Shown: positions 8,387 through 14,816 of the stretch, one piece after another
How the letters are laid out: each line of letters begins with the position of its first letter
How positions within the stretch are numbered: the stretch's first letter is position 1
The notes under the pieces: model-generated
What the model saw: the letters and a program-made list of their open reading frames with translations, nothing else
Database searches by the model: none
What the model was told of the DNA's origin: nothing
Virus record (IMG/VR): IMGVR_UViG_3300042936_000610
Location: 1-32,321 of that record
Origin: a virus
Reading direction: 5' to 3' (one strand)
Length of the DNA: 32,321 nt
Translations under genes and position numbers: made by a program

Positions 8387-9206
8387 CTACTATAGGTTCT
8401 ACACCTGAAGGTAATTGAAAAGTTGTAGATTTAATTTTTTGAATAACGTCTTCTAATATGTTTTTTAATATTTGAGTTGCCGAAGTCACATTTAATGGTT
8501 TTGGGTAAGGTGCGTTAAAACTCATTAGTTTTTGAGGTGTTTCATCACCACTTTTACCTGACCTATATCCCACCTCAATTAAGAATTCATCTAAATTAAT
8601 TTTACCATTTTCATAGTCATCGGTTCTCCAAATATTATGTTCAAGTTTATTTCCTTGACTATCTAATTGAAAAAACTGAATATCTACTCTTAATGTTCTA
8701 GCGTCCCTATCATCCATATCAATATAAATTCTTCTATAATCATCTACAATATGAAAGAAATTAAAAGGTATATAAAGTGACATTGAGTTGTATCCTGACC
8801 ACAATCTAACGTCTCTGACATCATTAAAACCTTCATCACCATTAAAATGGACTTCTATTTGCCCATATGTCTCATCATTATATGATTTAACTAAATTACC
8901 AGTAAAATCGTGAATTTTAGAAAAAAACAATTCTGCCATAGGCCATTTTTTTCTTAATGGTTCGTAAACACTAAATAATTTAGAGTTCTCCCAATAATAT
9001 GATTTAGATAATTCAAAAGCAGTCTCATAATCTAAATTAAAATCTTCGATTAACCATGCGGCAACATCAAAAACACTATAATTGTATTTGTCGTCTTTGT
9101 GTTTTTTATGTATTAATTTTAGTATTCTTTTTTCGTTATCATTAAATTCATTAGTAACGTCAATTAATAGTGACTCTAATAGAACATATTTTTTCTTTAC
9201 CCTCAT
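8361..9206 (-). CDS. Unknown late protein after the capsid gene
   Basis: A 281-residue protein if it starts at the ATG at 9206 (MRVKKKYVLLESLL). The frame stays open to 9245, but only from a TTG, and that region holds a promoter element, so the ATG is preferred. The N-terminal half is helical (RILKLIHKKHKDDK; FDVAAWLIEDFNLDYETAFE); the middle (about 110-230) is beta-rich, with many aspartates and aromatics (YIDMDDRDARTLRVDIQFFQ). No family is recognised. It begins with a basic patch followed by LLE at 9-11, a possible gp21-type cleavage site. It lies just past the capsid terminator and has its own late element, so it forms a separate transcription unit. It overlaps the convergent tail gene by 26 bases. 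Confidence 0.6.
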   Translation of the reverse strand: MRVKKKYVLLESLLIDVTNEFNDNEKRILKLIHKKHKDDKYNYSVFDVAAWLIEDFNLDYETAFELSKSYYWENSKLFSVYEPLRKKWPMAELFFSKIHDFTGNLVKSYNDETYGQIEVHFNGDEGFNDVRDVRLWSGYNSMSLYIPFNFFHIVDDYRRIYIDMDDRDARTLRVDIQFFQLDSQGNKLEHNIWRTDDYENGKINLDEFLIEVGYRSGKSGDETPQKLMSFNAPYPKPLNVTSATQILKNILEDVIQKIKSTTFQLPSGVEPIVVSVGSQLG

Positions 9207-9225
9207 AGTGATTACAAATATAATA

Positions 9226-9233
9226 ATAAATAT
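9226..9233 (-). promoter_or_regulatory. Late promoter element ATATTTAT
   Basis: Reading the minus strand, GAATATTTATTATTATATTTG lies 19 bases before the ATG at 9206 and just after the capsid gene terminator. It also contains TATATTTG, a chance or real TAnnTTTG match. It supports the shorter start of the downstream gene. Confidence 0.55.
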
Positions 9234-9244
9234 TCTATAAAACA

Positions 9245-9272
9245 AAAAAGGGTAGAAAACTCTACCCTTTTT
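9245..9272 (-). terminator. Rho-independent terminator after the capsid gene
   Basis: A perfect 12-bp inverted repeat (arms AAAAAGGGTAGA and TCTACCCTTTTT, loop of 4) lies about 20 bases past the capsid stop codon. The arms are A/T at the base and GC-rich above, with T-runs in both directions, so it could work on either strand. Its position fits ending the capsid transcript. Confidence 0.85.
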
Positions 9273-9292
9273 ATTGTTGATATTTTAATTGA

Positions 9293-11089
9293 TTATCTCA
9301 ATTCGTTGATATCGAATGTTACAACACCGTCAACTGTTACTACACCATAGAAACGGTTATTAACCATTTTCTTAGCGTATCTAGTCATAATCCCCTTCGT
9401 TGGTGCGAAGTTGAATGGGTTTTGTAATGTTGGAGTCAATTGTAATGGTACATACGGAGCGTAAATGTATCCAGTATCTAACAATGACTTACCTTTGTGT
9501 CCAATGATGATTGAGTTCGCTGGTGCGTAAGGATCACGATATACAGTATATCTTCCACCTAATGAACCGATTTTCTCAATACCCATATTGTACTGATCTT
9601 GCTCTGGAGAAGCGTTAGATACGTGGAAGTATTCTAAGTCATCAAAAATTGCTGATACCTCAGAAGATACTACTACGAAGTTAGCGCCACCTCTCAAAGT
9701 TGATTTGTGAATTTGTGCAGAAACTTGATTGATTTTAGTAATCAATGTTTGATTCCACTCTTTTTGTGTGTATGCGTTGAAACCACCGCCAGAGTTAGCT
9801 CTCTTCCATCCGTTATAGTCCCATCTCAATTGCCATGCTGCACCTCTTCTTAAGTCTCTTAAGATCTCTCTATCGATCTCAGCAGCAACCTGCTCAGATA
9901 ATAGTGCCGTAAGTTCAGCTTCAGCATCGATGTTATGGAATGCACTAACGTCTTGTGCTAATTCAGGAGACCAAGTTGCTCTTAGTTTTCTTTCAGTTAC
10001 AGATACAACTACCTCATCCAATTCAAAAGAAACCTCACCCATTTCTGTAGAGTATTCTAAAGAAGCGTATTGTACCCAACTTACGTCAAATGTAATCCCT
10101 GAATAAGTAGCATTAGTACTTCTAGTTAAACCAGAATTTGCACCAATGTATCCATCAAGTGTTGCATCTGAACATGACACACATGTTGGGTGTGTTAAAT
10201 CTACTTCTAAAAGTAATGAACCATCTGCAGTACAGATATTACTATAATCTACGATACCTTTACCGTATTTTTGAGTAATAAGTCTAAAAGGTACTTCTCC
10301 ACCACTCGCAATAATAAGATTACCGTTATTATCTTTAATGTCTCCACCTCTAACAACAACTTTAAGTGATGCTAAAAATGATTCAGTATCCATCTCATTT
10401 CCGTCTGGTCCTGTTAATCTACCAGCGTTTTGGTTGTTAAATCCTTTTACACCTAATTTAAGGTATCTAACTGAATTATCACCCGCTAACGCTTTTTGTG
10501 CTCCAGCAGCATATTCATCATCAACAGAAAGTCCTGAAAGGATTAATACGTTACCAGTGTTATTAACGTTACCAACCTCAACGTTAAGAGTAGGCTTACC
10601 TTTAGATGCATCATACAAACCATCGTTGTAATATAAATCGTAAAGACTTTTTGCGTAGAATGTTGTTGCAGATACATCTGTACAATCTCCGATTACACAT
10701 TCTGGTAATGCACCGTTAGTAGTACCATTATCACCATTCAATGGAAACTGTCCATCAGATGTTTTAGGTACAAAGAAGAATAATTTACCGATTGGCATGT
10801 TCATCGCTTGTACTGATACGATATCGTTAGCCAATAATTTAGAGAATACTCTTCTCACAATTGGGAAAACTACAGTTTCGAAAGAACCTGATGAGTCTGC
10901 AGAAGTTGATTCATTCAACAAAGCAGATGCTTGGTTTTCATACAATTGAGCGATGTTCTCTTTTACGTGACCTTTTAAACCTTCTAAGAAACCTAATTTG
11001 TTCCATTTAGAGATAGTTTTAGATCTAATTTGCTTTAGGTGTTCTAGTCCGATATTTCCGACTTCACCTGAGTTTAACAAATGTCCCAT
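9293..11089 (-). CDS. gp23: Major capsid protein, T4 gp23-like
   Basis: A 598-residue protein (T4 gp23 is 521). The N-terminus contains LGFLEGLKGHVKENIAQLYENQ (about 32-53, in two runs), matching the gp23 delta-domain pattern of helices ending in a FENQ/YENQ motif. ALLNE-STSAD at 56-65 is a good prohead protease site ((I/L)xE) after residue 60, close to the T4 site after 65. VRRVFSKLLANDIVSVQAMN, then MPIGKLFFFVP, fits the start of the mature HK97-type fold, and DTGYIYAPYVPLQLTP with KGIMTRYAKKM near the C-terminus fits the conserved end. It forms the hexamers of the head shell. No late element lies in the gap upstream, so it is probably read through from the scaffold gene. A strong terminator follows. 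Confidence 0.95.
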   Translation of the reverse strand: MGHLLNSGEVGNIGLEHLKQIRSKTISKWNKLGFLEGLKGHVKENIAQLYENQASALLNESTSADSSGSFETVVFPIVRRVFSKLLANDIVSVQAMNMPIGKLFFFVPKTSDGQFPLNGDNGTTNGALPECVIGDCTDVSATTFYAKSLYDLYYNDGLYDASKGKPTLNVEVGNVNNTGNVLILSGLSVDDEYAAGAQKALAGDNSVRYLKLGVKGFNNQNAGRLTGPDGNEMDTESFLASLKVVVRGGDIKDNNGNLIIASGGEVPFRLITQKYGKGIVDYSNICTADGSLLLEVDLTHPTCVSCSDATLDGYIGANSGLTRSTNATYSGITFDVSWVQYASLEYSTEMGEVSFELDEVVVSVTERKLRATWSPELAQDVSAFHNIDAEAELTALLSEQVAAEIDREILRDLRRGAAWQLRWDYNGWKRANSGGGFNAYTQKEWNQTLITKINQVSAQIHKSTLRGGANFVVVSSEVSAIFDDLEYFHVSNASPEQDQYNMGIEKIGSLGGRYTVYRDPYAPANSIIIGHKGKSLLDTGYIYAPYVPLQLTPTLQNPFNFAPTKGIMTRYAKKMVNNRFYGVVTVDGVVTFDINELR

Positions 11090-11126
11090 TTTAATTTTTA
11101 TTTTTTATTTTGTTATTTTATTATTT

Positions 11127-12623
11127 TTATGAGATTCTTCTCATTAAATCTTTAATTGCCGTAATTTGTGGATCTACATAAGCAGTAGACTCATTCAAAT
11201 TAGTGGACTTAGAAGATTGGATTGTTTTATTAACTTTATTTTCTACAGATTCATTCATAGGGGATTTATTATCTAATTCCGTTTTGATAGTTTTGTAGAT
11301 GTTTTTAGATTCTTTAATAGTCTCAGCATTATCAAATCTCTTAAGAATATCCATTTTTTCTTTCTTAGTAGTTGAATGCTCAGTAAATAATCTATTAACA
11401 TAAGCCAAGTTAGTGTTAAACAACGCAACTTCGTTTAGTTTTTCTTTGAATACATTAAGTGCTTTTTTATACTCTTCGTTTTTAGTTTTCAACTCTTTGT
11501 ATTCTCTCATTATTTTGGATTCGGAAACTGTGTTTTTTGTTGGTTCTCTACGAACTATAGGTTTACTTGTTGTTCTAGATTCTCTAGCCGCTAATCTAGC
11601 ACCATGATATCTTTGTTTACCACTAGTTCTAGAGTGTCTTTGCAACTTATCCTCTTCAATGTATGCACCTTCTTCAAAACTTTCAAGATCTTCAAAATCT
11701 TCAATCGGTCTACTTCCAGCATGTCTTCCTTCTGGAGTATCTCTTAACCATCTTGAAGCATCATCTGAATTGTTTATTTTAAAATTCATAGTTGCATCTG
11801 AAACTTTTCCTCCTGGTACATAATCTCCAGGTACATAATCTTCCGATGGTTCATTCATTTCAATTTCGTAGACGATTTCATCTTTTTCTTCATACATACC
11901 TGAACCACATTCAGAACAGTATTTACCTTCTTCGTCTTCGTACATTGCGCCTGAACCACATTCAGAACATTGTTCACCTTCTTCGTGCATAGAACCCCAT
12001 CCTTCTTCCATAGATTCCTTAATATAATACTCTGCACCCGTTCCGTTATCTTTTAGATGAATACCTCCTTCGTCTTTAACTACCTCTACTTCGTCATTAT
12101 CAGAAAGTTTTTTAAATACTTTAACTACTTCTTCATCAGAAGCACCTGTTAAATCTAAAATTTCTTCACTTTCATCATCTGAACCCATCATAGGTAATTC
12201 TAAACCTAAACCAATTTCTTCGTCATCATCTTCTACACCTTCACCAGCATCTAAGTCTAGGTCAGTGTCTAAGTCTAAGTCAATTTTATTTGGTTCCTCA
12301 TCTTCATCATCTTCATCATCACCAAACTGTAATGAATCATCTTCATCAGATTCTTCTTCATCGTCAAGATCTAACTTAACGTCTTCTTCATCATCGGACC
12401 CTTTAGTTTCTACATCGTCAACACTAATCTCATCATCTTCTTCTTCTGAGATTGGTTCTTCTTTCTTTTCACCTTTATTTTTTAAAGATGACTCAACGAT
12501 GCTTTCAATTTCTTTCGACATATGTGCCGCAAGTATTTCTTTCGTGTTGGCTTTTAAGGCATCCTCTAAAGACTTTGCTTCTAGTAAAGCCTCTTCGATG
12601 ATTGATTTCTTTTTTTCAGCCAT
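11127..12623 (-). CDS. gp22: Acidic prohead scaffold / core protein (gp22 position)
   Basis: A 498-residue protein lying between the protease and capsid genes, exactly where T4 has gp22, the main scaffold. It has a helical N-terminus (IIEEALLEAKSLEDALKANT) and a very acidic region (about 55-170, Asp/Glu/Ser runs). At about 208-247 it has two copies of a cysteine knuckle (CSECGSGAMYEDEEGKY, CSECGSGMYEE), then a basic/polar region, and finally a long charged helix (about 365-460) like a scaffold coiled coil. LNE-S near the C-terminus (NLNESTAYV) and (I/L)xE motifs at the N-terminus are possible gp21 cut sites; T4 gp22 is degraded in this way. The cysteine knuckles are not part of T4 gp22. Sequence similarity to gp22 is not obvious; the call rests on position and composition. 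Confidence 0.65.
   Translation of the reverse strand: MAEKKKSIIEEALLEAKSLEDALKANTKEILAAHMSKEIESIVESSLKNKGEKKEEPISEEEDDEISVDDVETKGSDDEEDVKLDLDDEEESDEDDSLQFGDDEDDEDEEPNKIDLDLDTDLDLDAGEGVEDDDEEIGLGLELPMMGSDDESEEILDLTGASDEEVVKVFKKLSDNDEVEVVKDEGGIHLKDNGTGAEYYIKESMEEGWGSMHEEGEQCSECGSGAMYEDEEGKYCSECGSGMYEEKDEIVYEIEMNEPSEDYVPGDYVPGGKVSDATMNFKINNSDDASRWLRDTPEGRHAGSRPIEDFEDLESFEEGAYIEEDKLQRHSRTSGKQRYHGARLAARESRTTSKPIVRREPTKNTVSESKIMREYKELKTKNEEYKKALNVFKEKLNEVALFNTNLAYVNRLFTEHSTTKKEKMDILKRFDNAETIKESKNIYKTIKTELDNKSPMNESVENKVNKTIQSSKSTNLNESTAYVDPQITAIKDLMRRIS
11899..11969 (-). repeat. Tandem 51-base repeat encoding cysteine knuckles
   Basis: The 20-base string CCTGAACCACATTCAGAACA (+ strand) occurs at 11899-11918 and again at 11950-11969, a period of 51 bases or 17 codons. 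Each copy encodes CSECGSG. The duplication lies inside the scaffold-like gene and keeps the frame. Confidence 0.8.
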
Positions 12624-12686
12624 TTTTTTCTTTTTTTATTTTTTTTTATTTATTATTAAATAACGCAAAATATTTCGCATTTCTTA

Positions 12687-12694
12687 ATAAATAT
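12687..12694 (-). promoter_or_regulatory. Late promoter element ATATTTAT with a long leader
   Basis: GCATATTTATTAAGAAATGC on the minus strand lies in the 101-base gap between the protease and scaffold genes. Unlike the other elements, it is 63 bases from the start codon (12623), so the scaffold-capsid transcript would have an unusually long A/T-rich leader. Confidence 0.55.
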
Positions 12695-12724
12695 GCAATA
12701 CTTTTAAAAAGTGTTATTTTTTTA

Positions 12725-13414
12725 TTAATCCAGTAAAAAATTATTTAAAGAGTCTTTTAAAAGATTATCTTCATTTTTAATTTTAGATTCTGACATTTGT
12801 TGTTCTCTAGAAGGTTCTTCACTATAAATCCAAGAACCTGGTGTTGATGGTGATGTGACAATATCCCAACAAATCAATTCGAAGTCATCTTGTACAATAT
12901 TTTTACCACCTTCTTTTTCTAAAGAACCTACACCTCTTGACGATACACCAATCTTTAAACCTTTTCTAATGTAATTAGCAACTCTATCACCCTCACAAGA
13001 AATTATTCCTTGATTAACAAATCCTGGTGACATAATAATTTCTAATTTACCCATCAATACATTACCTTCCCACCACAAGTCAACTACGTTGTGAGAAATT
13101 CTACTTACTGCAACTATTGAAGATTCTGGGTGATCTGCCTCACCTAACGCTCTTTTTTCTTTGATTAATTTTAAATAGTTTTCTGCCTCTCTCCTTAAGA
13201 TGGCTTCAGGGTATATCCTACCATTTCTATTTTCTACACCATACTTTTGCATTACGGCATAAACAACCAAAGGTTCTTCTATAATAGGTTGACCTTTGGT
13301 TAAGTTTGACATCTCATTCACAAAATGTCTATTATCTTTTGGGGAAATGTATCCTGCGTCGTATTCAACAAGGATACCTTTTATATTTATTTCGTTTTTT
13401 TTAAGAATTTCCAT
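12725..13414 (-). CDS. gp21: Prohead maturation protease, T4 gp21-like
   Basis: A 229-residue serine protease of the herpes/T4 prohead type (T4 gp21 is 212). The N-terminal half has RNGRIYPEAILRREAENYLK (63-82), the usual strand and helix of this family. ALGEADHPESS (89-99) carries the catalytic His95, and GLKIGVSSRGVGS (152-164) carries the nucleophile Ser158 or Ser159 in the S-x-R setting. DFELICWDIVTSPSTPGSWI (177-196) is the conserved strand ending at the S-P-x-x-P turn. It cuts prohead proteins after (I/L)xE once the prohead is assembled. The gene has its own late element and sits between a core-region gene and the scaffold gene, as in T4. The last 30 residues are polar and may be removed by self-cleavage. 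Confidence 0.92.
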   Translation of the reverse strand: MEILKKNEINIKGILVEYDAGYISPKDNRHFVNEMSNLTKGQPIIEEPLVVYAVMQKYGVENRNGRIYPEAILRREAENYLKLIKEKRALGEADHPESSIVAVSRISHNVVDLWWEGNVLMGKLEIIMSPGFVNQGIISCEGDRVANYIRKGLKIGVSSRGVGSLEKEGGKNIVQDDFELICWDIVTSPSTPGSWIYSEEPSREQQMSESKIKNEDNLLKDSLNNFLLD

Positions 13415-13434
13415 AACAGTGATATACTTTTATT

Positions 13435-13442
13435 ATAAATAT
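13435..13442 (-). promoter_or_regulatory. Late promoter element ATATTTAT
   Basis: GTATATTTATAATAAAAGTA on the minus strand ends 20 bases before the gp21 start (13414) and carries the full A/T box. An imperfect inverted repeat (13417-13427 with 13439-13449, CAGTG arms) brackets it. Confidence 0.65.
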
Positions 13443-13459
13443 ACCACTGTAGTAAAAAA

Positions 13460-13897
13460 TTACTTTTTAGATTTATGGAAAGTAAAAACTGAATTGTTTT
13501 CTAAACACTCGTTTACCACATCATAGATTATTCTCTTACTATTTTCTATGATATTAATTTTATTAATTGGTAAATGTTTTTTTTGATATAATGTTATTTC
13601 ACATGACATAAAACTTCTTTTGTTTACATTTAACCCTGAAGTCCTCATATCTAAATCAACAATGTATTTATTATCGTGAAATAATTCTTTATTGATATTG
13701 TTACTTATTTTTTGTTTTATTTTTTTTCTTATATTACTTAAGAAAAATTCGTAGTTAAAATTTTCGTAATTTTCTTTTAACTCACCCCATGCACACAAGT
13801 TTAAATATAAACTTTTTGATTCTTTATTATTTACGGTACCGATTTTTGTTTTATAGTTTTCTAATAAATCTAACTTGATTTCTTTTCCTAATTTCAT
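13460..13897 (-). CDS. Unknown 145-residue protein in the prohead-core position
   Basis: A 145-residue basic alpha/beta protein with no recognised family. It has a helical N-terminus (KEIKLDLLENYKTKIG), a central lysine-rich helix (FFLSNIRKKIKQKISNNI) and a beta hairpin around DLDMRTSGLNVNKRSFMSCE (about 81-100), ending in a helix. It lies between the portal-side core gene and gp21, where T4 has gp67 and gp68, but it is basic and not like those acidic core proteins. It follows a strong terminator, so it must have its own promoter in the 84 bases upstream; no ATATTTAT core is there. Ribosome binding shows no Shine-Dalgarno sequence. Reality is supported by its full use of the gap and fit between neighbours. 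Confidence 0.6.
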   Translation of the reverse strand: MKLGKEIKLDLLENYKTKIGTVNNKESKSLYLNLCAWGELKENYENFNYEFFLSNIRKKIKQKISNNINKELFHDNKYIVDLDMRTSGLNVNKRSFMSCEITLYQKKHLPINKINIIENSKRIIYDVVNECLENNSVFTFHKSKK

Positions 13898-13981
13898 TCA
13901 TAAAATTTTTCATATATTGTTATTTTAAAGTTTATGTAATTATACTATTAAAATAGTTAGTAGTCAAATTATGGAAATAAA

Positions 13982-14004
13982 AAACCCCTCTTTCGGAGGG
14001 GTTT
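13982..14004 (-). terminator. Rho-independent terminator
   Basis: The arms AAACCCCTC and GAGGGGTTT form a 9-bp perfect stem around the 5-base loop TTTCG. Read on the minus strand, the stem is followed by GTTTTTTATTT, a good U-run. It begins 5 bases past the stop codon of the gene ending at 14009. Confidence 0.88.
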
Positions 14005-14008
14005 GTAT

Positions 14009-14773
14009 TTAATCTATCGATTCTTTTAAATTGTAAATTTTACTTATCTGTGAGTTGAAATTTTCATAATCAAAATTAGTGTTTAATAACTTATCTTTTA
14101 CTTTTAATAATTTATCTTTTATCTCAACATCTGATGATTCATTTACTTTATTATCTATATTTTTTATACACTCTCTTTTTACTGTTTCGAATAAAGATTT
14201 TTTATCTTCTTTATTACCATTTAAAACCGTTTTAATTATTTCTTTTTCAGTTTCATTTATTTCAGAGTATTTTGTATTGAATTTCGTAACTAAAATATTT
14301 GCCAACATACTAGGTGGTAAATCTATGGATTCAGTAACTACAGTTTCTTCCTCCTTCTCCAACATCCTATTAGTTATATTATTAATTGATTCTTGAATTT
14401 TATTGATATTAGATGCGTTTTTATTCGTATTCACTAAAAAATTAATATCATTGTAAAAAGATTCGTTTTCCTTAACCAACGATACACCTTTAAGTAATTT
14501 GGTGAAATATTCATTTCCACTATCAATATGTTTTTTATTTAATGATTTTAATAAATCAATATTCTCTTTTATATATTCTTTTGCCTCAGTGGAATCATCA
14601 AACTTAGTATTCTGTAAATTACTATAGATTAAATACTGTTCCTTTAAAGTATCATTATTACCAATAGTTTTTAAGAATTTATTAAACAATTTTTTACCCT
14701 TATCATCTTTATTAATGATAGACTCAATCATTAACTGTTTAAAAGTATCTTTTATATTACCAAAATTTTTCAT
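14009..14773 (-). CDS. Probable prohead core protein, family unknown
   Basis: A 254-residue, highly charged (Lys/Glu/Asn), almost entirely helical protein, lying just downstream of the portal gene. This is where T4 places its prohead core proteins gp67 and gp68. It starts with a helix (TFKQLMIESIINKDDKGKKL), has VTESIDLPPSMLANILV at about 145-161 and ends in NLKESID. The (T/K)ESID repeat and the LKE-S site are candidates for gp21 cutting, as expected of a core protein. No catalytic motif or membrane segment is visible. It is a single-gene transcription unit: its own late element lies upstream and a strong terminator directly downstream. The core role is inferred from position and composition only. 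Confidence 0.6.
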   Translation of the reverse strand: MKNFGNIKDTFKQLMIESIINKDDKGKKLFNKFLKTIGNNDTLKEQYLIYSNLQNTKFDDSTEAKEYIKENIDLLKSLNKKHIDSGNEYFTKLLKGVSLVKENESFYNDINFLVNTNKNASNINKIQESINNITNRMLEKEEETVVTESIDLPPSMLANILVTKFNTKYSEINETEKEIIKTVLNGNKEDKKSLFETVKRECIKNIDNKVNESSDVEIKDKLLKVKDKLLNTNFDYENFNSQISKIYNLKESID

Positions 14774-14789
14774 GTGTTAGTTTTTTATA

Positions 14790-14797
14790 ATAAATAT
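14790..14797 (-). promoter_or_regulatory. Late promoter element ATATTTAT
   Basis: TAATATTTATTATAAAAAAC on the minus strand, 16 bases before the ATG at 14773, is among the closest matches to the consensus. Confidence 0.65.
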
Positions 14798-14816
14798 TAA
14801 ACTTTTATAAAAAAAC

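Noticed and set aside
9293-11089. Possible plus-strand frame inside the capsid gene (10338-10631)
   Set aside because: It is the reverse of a well-supported capsid coding region, with no conserved features and no fitting promoter.
12265-12663. Plus-strand serine-rich open frame
   Set aside because: It is the antisense of the acidic stretch of the scaffold-like gene: Asp/Glu codons read backward give Ser runs. No start context, and low-complexity product.
12661-12715. Imperfect palindromes around AACGCAAAATATTTCGC and ACTTTTAAAAAGT
   Set aside because: A/T-rich symmetry of this kind is expected by chance here; stems are short or have mismatches.
13441-13470. Short hairpin AGTAA/TTACT at the stop of the gene ending at 13460
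   Set aside because: Only 5 bp, A/T-rich, no GC core; not convincing as a terminator.
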